A stretch of 64,000 nucleotides of DNA from Dermacentor variabilis (Eukaryota > Arthropoda > Arachnida > Ixodida > Ixodidae): positions 241,730,584 to 241,794,583 of the forward strand of contig NC_134570.1 of NCBI RefSeq assembly GCF_050947875.1, given 5' to 3'. This document shows positions 11,361 to 21,209 of this stretch, in pieces. The position numbers and the translations under genes were made by a program. Under the pieces are notes generated by a model, which worked only from the letters and a program-made list of their open reading frames with translations, was not told the DNA's origin and did no database searches. Numbering within the stretch: position 1 is the first letter of the stretch; the number at the start of each line of letters is the position of its first letter.

Positions 11361-12690
11361 ATGAAGGAAACAGCAATAGCATCTACCAAGATAATCAAAA
11401 AATGAGAAGGAAGCGGAATACACTAATAATGAAGCATAGAGAACTTTGTGGCTACAATAAATGCGAGGTTAATAAAGGGAAATTCAGACATCCACCCGTT
11501 CGTAGCAATTGCTACAAAGGAAACACCATACGGGTTCCTCGAAAGAAAAGCCTCGCAGTTGAAGAAAAATTCGTCCTGGTCCATTTGTAGCAATTGCTAC
11601 CAATTGGCGGATGTCTGATTTTCCCTTTATTAATTACTTCTCTCGACCTTGCGGGTTTCCGCAGAACTATTACGCCAAATAAATACGAGGTTGTGCTAGG
11701 GACTTGGAAAAGTGCAATGTAATGGTGCCAGCGCTAGCGTTCGCAATTGCAATTCTGCGCTACAAGTGAGCAATATTGTCTGTGTTGATGATTCACCAGA
11801 CGGGCCGATTGGCTTTGCGGGCGCAGGGTGGAAACCGCGAGCGAGGCGGTGCACGGTGCGGGGCTTTCCTTGCAGTCAGACAAACGCAGAGCAAGGCGGG
11901 TTTTGAAGAAAGACAAAGGAATTGAAAGAAGTGGCCCGCTATAGTGCACAAATACGCGTACCTCCAAAACATGGAAAGGAGGAAGAGGTCAAGAAAGTTC
12001 GCAACCAAGTATAGAGAAATCGAAAGTGTAAAGAGGCAACCAGGAGTCAGCAGAAAGAAAGGGAGATACACAGAGACGGTTAATAGAATGCAAAGGTTGG
12101 TAGAAAAGAAGGCCATGGAGATTCACAAAAACGGCAAGAAATAAGTTCTCAGGCAAAATCGTTATGATAACGCAAAAGGAACTGCCTTGCTATTTGAGGC
12201 TCGAGCTGGTTGCCTGAGGACAAAAACATACCAGAGAAAATATGCGCCACAGGATGAGGCATGTGTGTGCGGCAAAAAAAAGAGAAAGTCCCTAAGCGAC
12301 TCGGCACATCATAGTGGAATGCTAAAATATTGACCCAACTAGGCCTGTAAGAAGTCTTATGTCATATAAACTGGTCTTACTTATCTAAACTTGTCGGCAG
12401 CTTAGATAAGAGATGACTAGAGTATTTGTTGAAAAGTAGTAACGAGATTGATGGAACCGGAGCCATTGCAAGTGTAGATAATGGTACAGTATATTGATGG
12501 ACGTTTTAAATGAGAAAGATAAGGTCTTATCAAAAAAAGATAGGAAGGATAAGCTAGGGGAAAGGCAAGATAGCGATAGGTGTAGCAAACCTGATTAAAT
12601 CGAGCAGACTAGGGGAACATGAGTTCCCGTTCAGTTTCAAATGGGATGCCAACAAGCATCGTTACCATCATCATCAAGATGCCTATTTTC
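11361..12690 (+). mobile_element. LINE family Q, copy 3, C-terminal part, broken
   Basis: KRNTLIMKHRELCGYNKCEV (11405-11470) matches the copy-2 segment KRNAAIMKRRALWGYNRYEV. After an inserted SINE the reading resumes with NKYEVVLGTWKSAM near 11680-11720. From 11944 to 12144 a basic frame corresponds to the region before the C-terminal knuckle, followed by EARAGCLRTKTYQRKYAP and DEACVCGKKK near 12195-12290. The end is a (CAT)n tail near 12665-12680. The stretch 11730-11900 does not match the other copies and may be a further insertion. Confidence 0.65.
11471..11677. mobile_element. Fold-back SINE insertion with 15-bp TSD
   Basis: The left half, about 11471-11580, is the reverse complement of a tRNA-type SINE body (compare 14405-14515). 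The right half, 11581-11677, is the same SINE 3' region in plus orientation, with GTAGCAATTGCTAC in both halves and CTTGCGGGTTTCCGCAGAAC near the end. The insertion interrupts LINE Q at a duplicated AATAAATRCGAGGTT (11456-11470 and 11678-11692, one mismatch). The two halves overlap by about 50 bp of SINE sequence. Confidence 0.8.
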
Positions 12691-13157
12691 CGTTGGCACC
12701 ACAGTATAGCTTGTGTGTTTGCGACGCGGGATCTTGTGCTTCCTTGGCACATTCTGTGGTGTTAGTTGGCATAAAACAACTTAGATGCGCCCTAAAGGCA
12801 GAAGCGATAGCGGATAAACCTTCAAAATGCCCAACACATTACCTTGCACCTGGCTTGTGCAAGCCGTTGTTCGGGTCCTTTAGGGTGCTCAGAAATAGCA
12901 CATTGGACTTGATTTCTGCGTTGACAAGTAATTTACTCACTCCAGTTAGTTGCACAGATCAATCGAAAGAAATCACTAACAGCCTCATCAAGTCCTCTGT
13001 AATGACAAGGCTGCATTTTCTTATAAAAACAGAGAACAACCCAAGAGAAGCCAATGGCAGCAAATGCGCTATGTGAAGCTTCGTCGCGTTACGTAAATGT
13101 TCCTGCGCATATGATTTCTTGCGATTGTGATATTGAACTGCTTGACGTTCATTATAT
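12691..13157. other. No recognised gene; 5' flank of gypsy element
   Basis: A 127-residue frame (12693-13076) has no family resemblance I can name. The last bases, ATAT at 13154-13157, are the target duplicated by the gypsy element. Confidence 0.4.
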
Positions 13158-13579
13158 TGACACGTGTACTTCTTTGTCTTTATCGGGCGACATATTTCAC
13201 CGCCTAAGAAATGTTATCGTACAGCGCAGGACGCGCCTGCATGTATCGGAAGCTTCTGGAATGTTATCGATGCTTCCATCCACTGTCTGTGACCGGACCT
13301 TGTGTAATCTGATCGCATGTGTGGGCGACGCGAATAATGTAGAACTTCGTGGAAGGCATGCGGGTCCAAGCAATTACTCTGGAACATTCGACGATTGATG
13401 TATAAAAGCGGACGCGCTTGACCCGCTGATCAGATTTTCGACGATCGCCGACTGTGTTCGCCGCTATCGTTGTGCTTTAAGTGTAGCCTGTCTTTGTGGG
13501 CACAGGTTCGCCCAATAAAAGCTACTGTTGCCTTTCACAGTATTCTTGCTGTGTTCTTTAACGTCACTACCACGTGACA
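13158..13579 (+). repeat. 5' LTR of gypsy element
   Basis: It begins TGACACGTG and ends CACGTGACA. TATAAAAG near 13400 could be the TATA box and CCAATAAAAG near 13513 a polyadenylation signal. It is 422 bp and has a roughly 34-bp segment (around 13438-13470) that the 3' LTR lacks, so the two LTRs have diverged by indel as well as substitutions. Confidence 0.9.
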
Positions 13580-13764
13580 TCTGGTGGAGGTGCTTTTCGT
13601 TCATGTACCGGGCGCCCCCGACAAGCCGTGACCCAAGCCCGGACCGCAAAGAGAGCACCAACGTAGTCCCGGACCATCGAGCAAGCCGTCGTCTACAACA
13701 GCTGCCCCCGGAGCGCGGGCTTCTACCTGAGAAGACCAAGAAGATTGTGGCCAAGACAACCACA

Positions 13765-14145
13765 ATGGCAGCCCCAGTGCCACCCGTCGTACTTCAACAA
13801 CCCAGAGAGCCCCCTACCTTCCGTGGAGCTACGTCGGAGGATCCGGAAACCTGGCTCAAAGCCTTCGAAAGGCTCTCGACCTTTAACAACTGGAAATCTG
13901 AGGATAAGCTACGACATGTGTACTTCTCCTTGGAAGATGCCGCGAGCACTTGGTTCAAGAACCGGGAGTCCACCCTTGCAACATGGGACCTGTTCCGCAG
14001 TAACTTCCTGAGGACGTTCACGAGCGTTGTCCGAAAATAAAGGGCCGCAGTTCTGCTGGAAACCCGAGGCCGACTACCCAACGAGACCATCGCCATCTTC
14101 ACAGAAGAGATGACCCGTCTTTTCCAGCACGCCGACCCGGAAATT
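13765..14145 (+). pseudogene. gypsy gag fragment
   Basis: The frame opens at 13528, and an ATG at 13765 starts MAAPVPPVVLQQPREPPTFR. The next part, DPETWLKAFERL...WKSEDKL...DAASTWFKN...TWDLFRSNFLRTF, is the retrotransposon gag capsid pattern. A premature TAA (14038-14040) is followed by more gag in the same frame (RGRLPNETIAIFTEEMTRLF) up to 14145, where a SINE cuts in. Zinc knuckle and pol are absent. Confidence 0.85.
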
Positions 14146-14282
14146 TGAGGCTTTTCTTTCGAGCAACCCGTATGGGTTTCCTTTGTAGCAATTGCTACGA
14201 ACGGTTGGATGTCTGATTTTTCCCTGCATTAATTACTTCTCTCCACCTTGCGGGTTTCCGCAGAACTACTACGTCAAACTCT
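14146..14282 (+). mobile_element. tRNA-type SINE, 5' truncated copy
   Basis: It starts at TGAGGCTTTTCTTTCGAG and ends at GCAGAACTACTACGTCAAAC, identical in layout to the 3' part of the next SINE. It directly follows gag and carries GTAGCAATTGCTACGAACGG. No duplication is identified because the second SINE abuts it. Confidence 0.8.
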
Positions 14283-14566
14283 TGCCTTTGCTTCGTGTGT
14301 TGTCGACAAATTCGACTTCGCTCTACCATCTGCTAGCCGCCTGCTTATAGCTCAGATTGTAGGGCGGCTGCCCCGGAAAGGCGGTGGTCCGGAGTTCGAG
14401 TACCGGACCAGGACGAATTTTTCTTCAACACTGAGGCTTTTCTTTCGAGGAACCCGTATGGGTTTCCTTTGTAGCAATTGCTACGAACGGGTGGATGTCT
14501 GATTTTTCCCTGTATTAATTACTTCTCTCCACCTTTCGGGTTTCCGCAGAACTACTACGTCAAGCC
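14283..14566 (+). mobile_element. tRNA-type SINE, near complete
   Basis: It has a tRNA-like head with A-box-like TAGCTCAGATTGTAGGGCGG near 14347 and B-box-like GAGTTCGAGTACC near 14393. It continues through a GGACCAGGACGAATTTTTCT linker into the body shared with 14146-14282 and with the fold-back copy at 11471. It ends at ACTACTACGTCAA. It is distinct from Ruka. The two tandem SINEs now occupy the place where pol was lost. Confidence 0.85.
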
Positions 14567-14592
14567 ATACCAGCCATAGGAGGACAACTGCC

Positions 14593-15161
14593 TACCACCC
14601 GCAGACGAATGGTCTCACGGAGCGCCTGAACAAGACCCTCGCCGACATGCTAGCAATGTACGTCGACGTCGAGCACAAGACGTGGGACGCGGTCCTGCCG
14701 TACGTAACCTTTGCTTACAACACGGCGGTGCAAGAAACAACACAGATCACGCCGTTTAAGCTGGTTTACGGCAGGAACCCGACGACGACGCTCGACGCCA
14801 TGCTGCCGCACGTCACCGACGAAGAGAATCTTGACGTCACGACCTATCTCCAGCGCGCCGAAGAAGCCCGACAGCTCGTACGCCTACGGATCAAGAACCA
14901 GCAGCGTACCGACACTACAACCTCCGACGACGCTCCGTCGAGTACCAGCGCGGTGACCGTGTTTGGGTTTGGACCCCTATACGCCGACGAGGAGTGAGCG
15001 AGAAGCTTTTGCGTCGCTATTTCGGACCGTACAAAAGCATCCGACGTATTAGTGCACTGGACTATGAAGTCGTGCCAGACGGCATTTCGCTATCACAGCG
15101 GCGCCGCTCACGACTTGAAATAGTCCACGTTGTGCGACTCAAGCCGTACTACCAGCGTTAA
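14593..15161 (+). pseudogene. gypsy integrase C-terminal half
   Basis: It begins at YHPQTNGLTERLNKTLADML, the end of the integrase core including the catalytic-Glu helix, then WDAVLPYVTFAYNTAVQETT and FKLVYGRNP. After one frameshift near 14908 it continues as VEYQRGDRVWVWTPIRRRG and a GPY/F-type module (RRYFGPYKSIRRI...LDYEVVP), ending VVRLKPYYQR and stop at 15159-15161. The DNA-binding N-terminus and first Asp residues are deleted. Confidence 0.9.
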
Positions 15162-15302
15162 TGAAATTAGGGACTTCGCGCAACTGACCTTTGGATTTCG
15201 TTTATTTTCGTTGTTTTGTCACTTTTGTTTAATAAGTGTCCTTTTGTGTTTCGCTCTCTTATATTTGTAGCATCGGGACGATGCTTTTTAAGAGGGGGGT
15301 AA

Positions 15303-15686
15303 TGACACGTATACTTTATCGGGCGACGTGTTTCACCGCCTAAGAAATGTTATCGTACAGGGCAGGACGCGCCTGCATGTATCGGAAGCTTCTGGAATGT
15401 TATCGATGCTTCCATCCGCTGCCTGTGACCGAACCTTGTGTAATCTGATCGCATGTGTGCGCGACGCGAATAATGTAGAACTTTGTGGAAGGCATGCGGG
15501 TCCAAGCAATTACTCTGGAACATTCGACGATTGATGTATAAAAGGGGACGCGCATGACCCGCTGATCAGATTTTCGTTGTGCTTTAAGTGTAGCCTGTCT
15601 TTGTGGGCACAGGTTCGCCCAATAAAAGCTAGTTTTGCCTTTCACAGTATTCCTACTGTGTTCTTTAACGTCACTACCACGTGACA
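15303..15686 (+). repeat. 3' LTR of gypsy element
   Basis: Same ends as the 5' LTR (TGACACGT...CACGTGACA), 384 bp, preceded by the purine tract at about 15289-15299. It is flanked on the right by ATAT, the target duplication. TATAAAAG lies near 15536. Confidence 0.9.
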
Positions 15687-16544
15687 ATATACCAAAATAA
15701 ACATGCAGTTTTTCAACTCACTGGGCAATTTGTTTGTATGTGTGTGCCCCGAGCTAATGACCTTGCATTCGCCAACTACCTAACTTTCATATGATGGACC
15801 GAAACAGAACAGCCGCGTAGTGGAAAAGGAAAGATAAAAGAGAAGTTATTTTTGAAGGCTGTATATGCTTTAAAACGTCTGATAAAGATGCCCTGGCCTT
15901 TTGTAAAAGTGATCGTTTACTCGCTTCTGCGCCTATGTTTCAAACAGTATAAATTGTTTCATAGCACGGTCTGAGCGCGAACCTGCTCGTTGGTGCGACC
16001 TCCTGCGTTTGCATGGCTCTAGAGATAGATCATCGTTCTTGTATCCATAAATTCGTTTGTTCCATCTCCGTATAGAGCACCCCACAGCTAGTGCCAATAT
16101 TTTATTGCAGAGCTTTATTGTCAACCTTTAGGCCAACTTTATTGCAGAGCTCAATTGATGCATCTGGTCGTCAAGGACCTAATGATACGGGCAAACGTCT
16201 AACCCCGTAAGTGGAACGGTAAGGTCGAATGTGCACGCGATATGGGCCCTGCAGTATATCTACGAAGCAGCGGCCTTCGCAACGCGCTCGCCCAGCTTGT
16301 CGAGCGAGTAGAGTAGGGTCGTACGTATTTCTGTATTTTTTCCTGCGGTTTATTGTCGAAGCAGTTGATTTTAAACCCTGAGCAAGCACTCCCTTACGTA
16401 ATGCATTTCGGGCCCCTAAGGTGAAATAAATGAAATGTCCGGATGTGATGATGCTGATTTATTGGCATTCCCGTTGAACCGGAGCGTCGAGAAACAGTTA
16501 CTCTTTTGAGTTAATCAGGTATGCTATGCATGCTTTTCGTTCTA
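15687..16544. other. No recognised gene
   Basis: AT-rich DNA without family motifs. TTTATTGCAGAGCT occurs twice (about 16100 and 16138), a short duplicated segment. It would be HFM1 intron. Confidence 0.4.
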
Positions 16545-17130
16545 GGTGCGAGTCGTGACAGCAGCGCTGCCGCTGCTTGCTGCTGCCCGGCGGCAATTCC
16601 CGCCCTCTTCTAGCCACCATGACATAATGCCAAAAAACACGGGGCCAGGAAAAGGGACACGCAATAGCACACATCCTGCGACTGCAGTGTCCCCAGGAAC
16701 TCATTTGGAGACGCATGGTCCTCGTGTTCTTTCCCGGGCGCGGCTCGGACGCCCCGAGATCGGCCACACGACGCGTGGCGTCCGACTGCAGCGTCGGCGA
16801 CCGAGAATGGATCGCGAAGAACGACGCGGCCCCCGGTATTTTGGCGCCCAGTGCGGTCGGCGTTCACAGGCCTTTGTTGCGGCAGCAGCCACTCGAGGCG
16901 CCCTCGGCGGTCGTCGCGCTGTCGCCGGCACACGTGCGGCGCGTGCATTGCTACGCGGCTGCAGACACGAGTGGCTGCGCCGCGGTCTCCGCTCAAGCAC
17001 AGCAGTTGCTTCTCCGACGCTCTCATCTCGTGCACGGAGGCCTGGTGCAGGCCTCGCGTGCAACGTCGCTCCAAAGTGTCGCGTATAGTTACGAGCCTCA
17101 TGCGAGAAGCTTGAGCGCAACGCTATAGGG
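16545..17130. other. GC- and CpG-rich island with overlapping open frames
   Basis: At least two frames on each strand stay open for 400-540 bp here, which is expected of CpG-rich sequence with few stop codons. No frame shows a domain I recognise. It begins after AT-rich DNA at 16545 and ends near 17130, about 315 bp from the helicase exon on its 3' (intron) side. It could be a regulatory CpG island, an unrecognised exon of an intronic gene, or a repeat. Confidence 0.45.
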
Positions 17131-17446
17131 CTTGCTATCCCTATCTATGCTTCGCCTTTTCGGGAAGAAAAATGAAGAACTGCTCTTTCTTTTTCTGTTC
17201 TTCATGCTGACATTCGTTCGTTAATTCATGTTATCTTTCTCCTTTCTTTCTTTGTTCGATAAGACACATTGCAGCAACTGACAGCTCGGTGCGCTCATCG
17301 GACAACCTGGTGGTATGCGGTGGCGCGAGAATAATTTGGCCGCCACGCGTGACATGCACAGATGCTGCGCTCCGAGGAGGTGCGCGCCGTGGGCGTGAGC
17401 CCGAACAGCAGGATGCGGCAGGCGTCGTACGAAGGCAGGCACCCAC

Positions 17447-17517
17447 ATCGTCCATGACACGTGACTGGATCCTGTTGAAGAAGGGGTAGGCGCTGAACAG
17501 GCACCGGTACGGAGCCG
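17447..17517 (-). CDS. HFM1: HFM1/MER3-like helicase, Q-motif exon
   Basis: This 71-nt exon encodes APYRCLFSAYPFFNRIQSRV followed by MDD, ending at a gtgggt donor after 17447. The acceptor gtcgcag precedes 17517. FPxFNxIQS is the Q-motif region just before helicase motif I in HFM1. Joined in phase 0 to 1875-2004 it gives an uninterrupted IQS(x5)DVLHSD-type bridge to APTGSGKT with no missing or extra residues. That fit is the main reason for calling both exons real. The exon starts with two bases of a split codon. Upstream exons are not recognised to the right. Confidence 0.72.
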
Positions 17518-18709
17518 CTGCGACCACGGTCAAGGTCAACAGGCACGCACACCGAGCGGGTGTCGCCTTGTCCCTGTCGTCAGACACACACAAATGCGCT
17601 ACTGCTTTTGCAGGGGTTTGAAACAGAACAGCGTGGTTTTCACGGGGACAAGCAGGGAGAAACGACACGCACGAGCGCACCAACTCGCCCAAACGTCTGC
17701 TTTAACGAGTTTCGCAGTGGGCCTTCCAGCCGCATGGATCCGATGACATGCAAGCAAGTTGGGCGGTTCTAGCCTGTGGCAATAATCGGCACTTTCACGA
17801 TCGGTGCACCCAGTATATGGTCTCCACAATAATGTTGAAATGAAACCCATCGGAACTGTCCTAATACGAATTGGACCCCCAACAATGTCCAATAGGAACC
17901 ACTTGGAAGTGTTCAAATACTAACTGGACCAGCCGTGATGTCTGATAACGCCTTATTTAGGCTTTTATTGTCATTTACTTTTTGTTACTCTGTCTTGCTG
18001 CCCTGACGCGCTGCCATATGTTGCTAGGGGGTTGAGGGTCCTCAAGCCGTCTCTTTGCAGCTTTATGCTCGCCCTCCTCCATTGTACAATGGGAAGTAAA
18101 GCTTCATTGATTACAATCAAGTGGACGCAATGTATTGGGAACAAGTGGGTCCAATTTGGTGTCATTGAAAAGCACACATGGATTCAATGCTTTCTTTTTC
18201 GGGGTCGGCGGGAGAGGGAGGTTTATGTAGACAGGACGTATAGTGCGTGTTCGTGCGTGCACTGCGTATTAAAATACCCATGACGCGCTGTCTGGCAAAT
18301 AGAAGGCACATCTGGGAGAGGAGCAGACCTCACGGGGGGAACAATGGCTCAGGAAAGAAGCACACTGACGGCTCACACCTGACGGAAGCTGCGGTGCGGG
18401 CCTCCTCGCGCACACAGCATTGTGAATCGCAGTATAGCTAAACGCACGCCGCTAAGCACGTCAACAAATAGCTCTGTTCAGTAGGTATGTATAAACTAAC
18501 GTAACGCTGGCACCCCGTGCGCTTTTGTCTACTGCATGCAACTGTTCGAACGTCACAACACATGCTCCGGCGTACGCACAACTTAGAAAGCTAAACAGGG
18601 GTGTGTAGACACAACAGAGGAGAATCTTTTTTTTTTTTAACTCAGTACCTTTCCGCTCTGTGAAGAACGATGACCAGCGAAGCTGTGTATGCGCGCCCCT
18701 CAATGGCGA
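17518..18709. other. No recognised gene
   Basis: Moderately GC-rich near the exon, then mixed DNA. Frames here are short and carry no family motif. If the HFM1 call is right, this is intron upstream of the Q-motif exon. Confidence 0.4.
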
Positions 18710-18852
18710 ACTGCGTCTCCGCCGTGGGTCAGCCCGGTATTATACCATCTTCGGGTTCGGCCGACGTTTAGGGAGTGTTTAACGCCTGCTTCACCTCAGC
18801 CGCGGGTCAGACCGGTATTGTACCGTCCTCGGTATCGGTCCATGTATGGGGA
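18710..18852 (+). repeat. 78-bp tandem repeat, about two units
   Basis: GTGGGTCAGCCCGGTATT at 18724 recurs 78 bp later at 18802 (GCGGGTCAGACCGGTATT). The unit is the same as in the three-unit array at 25022-25235 and its length is a multiple of three. It abuts a CAGTGGCGTAGCCAG transposon-like end at 18854. Confidence 0.85.
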
Positions 18853-18853
18853 G

Positions 18854-18910
18854 CAGTGGCGTAGCCAGAAATTTCGTTCGGGAGGGGGCTCATGTTGGAG
18901 CTCGGCCTGC
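18854..18910 (+). mobile_element. CAGTGGCGTA-type DNA transposon end
   Basis: CAGTGGCGTAGCCAGAAATT followed by a G-rich run. This is the same kind of terminus as at 2995 and 5974, with different sequence beyond the first bases. No partner end or target duplication was found nearby, so it is a lone remnant. Confidence 0.5.
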
Positions 18911-19234
18911 TCCTTACAGAATTTGTCGAGGGATCAAATACATTAATAATAACTGCATTTCCATTGTCAAAGCTGCTGCAAACGAATTCTTGGACGCTAC
19001 GTACTGTCAAGACAAGTAAAATATGTATTTTTTCATAGAACAATATATTCGTATGACCCAAAAATTGCGCCATTAACTGATATCAGTGCTTCCACATTTT
19101 CTATCTATTGAATAAGTAAAGAAAATATTGCCGGAACTATAGAATTATATCAGTTCGAAACTAGCCAAGCATTGCATGCCGCTTATATGATAAATGTAAA
19201 GGCCGTGAAATGAACGAGTTGAAGACAAATATCA
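18911..19234. other. No recognised feature
   Basis: AT-rich DNA with no motif that I can assign. Confidence 0.4.
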
Positions 19235-19247
19235 TAATGAAACTTTG

Positions 19248-19699
19248 AAGAAAGGGGGTTAACCGAGGGGCTCTCGTTTATTACATAACGAGGGTCTCGA
19301 ATCCGGCTACATTGATGCCTTCAGGTAGCATATGTGGGTTTATTGACCAGTTGCATTCGCCCATAAAGATCACGTTCTCGCGACGCCTGCGGCGAGAAGG
19401 ACGTTCCACGTCCGCCGCCAAGGTCTGTGAGTGGTGGCGCTGGCTAACACTCCCAAAGCTCTACTAGGACACATAAATACCCAAGAAAGTGGATGGGGAA
19501 ACAGCGCCGCGGTAGCTCAATTGGTAGAGCGTCGCACGCGAAATGCGAAGCTCGTGGGTTCGGTTCCCACCTGCGGCAAGTTGTTTTTTCATCCACTTTC
19601 AGTTGCATTAATTTATCGTTCCATTATTCCATTTATTAAGCACAAGTAATTTCCCCTATGTTGTCCTTGGTGTCAGTGTTTGTTGGCTTCTTATGATAT
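19248..19699 (+). mobile_element. SINE-like retroposon with tRNA fold in its middle, 13-bp TSD
   Basis: A perfect 13-bp duplication, TAATGAAACTTTG, flanks the segment (19235-19247 and 19700-19712). The left end starts AAGAAAGGGGGTTAACCGAG and the right end stops at GTTGGCTTCTTATGATAT, with no poly-A. A complete tRNA-like cloverleaf lies at 19506-19577, about 258 bp from the left end. An internal pol III promoter would not normally copy sequence that far upstream, so the 5' block must come from read-through, fusion, or another transcript. Confidence 0.75.
19506..19578 (+). other. tRNA-like cloverleaf inside the SINE
   Basis: The acceptor stem GCCGCGG pairs with CTGCGGC (one G-U). The D arm is GCTCAATTGGTAGAGC, the anticodon stem TCGCA/TGCGA has a 7-nt loop CGCGAAA, and the T arm is GTGGGTTCGGTTCCCAC with B box GGTTCGGTTCC. 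Position 33 is G instead of the near-universal U, and the context is a repeat. It is therefore better treated as a SINE promoter than a working tRNA gene, though a scanner may call tRNA-Ser(CGA). Confidence 0.7.
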
Positions 19700-20523
19700 T
19701 AATGAAACTTTGTCATTCAAGAGCCTTGCTTACATTTTTGTACATAAGCAACGGCCAGGGAAAAATCTCAATGACGCTGTCCTTCCTTCCGATGTATTGC
19801 GCAGGAGCAGCTGTCACCGGTCGTGTATTCTAATAGCACCGAAATTGTAGTCGCAACAGAGATCAAATATAAAAAGCAGGAGTTCTGCAAAATAGAGATT
19901 AGAAGTACGAAGACACAATGGAATACACAAATGCGAAGATAAAGCTTCATAAAGGGCAAAAAAGTGTCACTGGAAGCAAAGTTCACTGCATGTATCCACA
20001 AAACGTCCCGACAAGATATTTAAATATAACTATAAGTAAGTCTCCAATAAATCTACGTGTCTAAGCAGAATTCACTGTATACAGGGTGTTTCAGCTAACT
20101 TTAGCCGGAGTATAAAAATATGCTGATGCACTCTAAGACGACGCGACCAAATGCATATTGCAAATTTTTGTATGTAGTGTGTCACGCTATTTTTTTATTT
20201 TGCTTAATTAATTTTTAGTCAAGAATAATTAACCAACTTCTGAAGTAACGAAGCTAGGGAAGAAAATTCAAATTAGAAACATGCACACCAGTTTGCAATA
20301 AACCCGAATAAACAGTTTCTGTCTTTCTGTCTTAACTGTTAGTGTATTTCAGCTTACTGATGATGCCCACGAAATACAAAACGCCACATGACATGCCTTC
20401 TTGCACGTCGTGATTGCACTGCTCCCAAACGTTCCGCACCCAAACAGCCATAGGCGTGCTGCCGCTTCAAAGGCGACAGGGCAGCGACGTAGGCGTCGGC
20501 TGTGCCATTTACGCCAACGATAT

Positions 20524-20943
20524 CGTCACGTGGCAGTGACTGTGAAGAAAGCAGCCAAACTGAGAAAGACGAAACTAGCGTTTTATTGGGCGAACTTGTG
20601 CCCTCAAGAACGGGCTACTCTCAAAGAACGGCGACAGCGGTGAACACAGTCGGCGATCGTCGAAAATCTGATCAGCGGGTCAAGCGCGTCGGCTTTTATA
20701 CAACAGTCGTCGAATGTTCCAGAGTTATCGCTGGGACCCGCGTGCGTTCCACAAAGTTCTACATTATTTGCGTCCCGCACACACGCGATCTGATTACACA
20801 AGGTTCGATAACAGACAGCGCATGGAAGCATCGATAACATTCCAGAAAGTTCCGATACATGCAGGCGCGCCCTGCGCTGTGTGATAACATTTGTTAGGCA
20901 GTGAAACGTGTTGCCCGATAAAGACAAACGAGTACACGTGTCA
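20524..20943 (-). repeat. Solo gypsy LTR inside the mariner element
   Basis: The reverse complement of the LTR at 13158-13579, of the same length class and including the segment missing from 15303-15686. It is flanked by ATAT on both sides (20520-20523 and 20944-20947), the same 4-bp target as the internally deleted gypsy copy. The outermost TG appears mutated at 20524. It arose by insertion into the left TIR and LTR-LTR recombination. Confidence 0.9.
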
Positions 20944-21209
20944 ATATGCTCCCCTCGTGACAGTTCGTTATAGCGATAAGCAGACGCAGCGGATAGTGAA
21001 GCAACAAATCCGTCATTTCGCGATAGCTGTAAGCTAATTAAACATCCCTAAATAAAAAAACTAAGTTTTCAGAAGGCTAAAGATGGTAGAATAAGAGTAT
21101 CCTAAGCGCCCAGCCGCCGTCTTTCACTTAATTTACGCTTATTTTTCATGCGCTTTTCCAGCGCTTTACCAGCTTTCCCGAAGAGGTCACCTTCTGCAGC
21201 GATACAACA

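Larger units (their letters stand above)
13158..15686 (+). mobile_element. Ty3/gypsy LTR retrotransposon, internally deleted
   Basis: Two direct LTRs (13158-13579 and 15303-15686) flank a 1.7-kb interior containing gag remnants and the C-terminal half of integrase. Protease, reverse transcriptase, RNase H and the integrase N-terminus are missing, and two SINEs sit at the junction (14146-14566). A polypurine tract, AAGAGGGGGG, precedes the 3' LTR. The 4-bp target duplication is ATAT (13154-13157 and 15687-15690). The gag, GPY/F-bearing integrase end and 4-bp ATAT target fit Ty3/gypsy. It cannot be autonomous. Confidence 0.9.

Noticed and set aside
14340..14415. Functional tRNA gene
   Set aside because: Degenerate A box and context within a SINE body shared with three other copies.
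16546..17128. A 180-residue Arg/Ala-rich protein
   Set aside because: Other frames on both strands are also open; no domain; composition explains the lack of stops.
19506..19578. Functional tRNA-Ser gene
   Set aside because: The fold is complete, but it lies inside a duplication-flanked retroposon, lacks U33 and has no independent terminator; treated as a SINE promoter.
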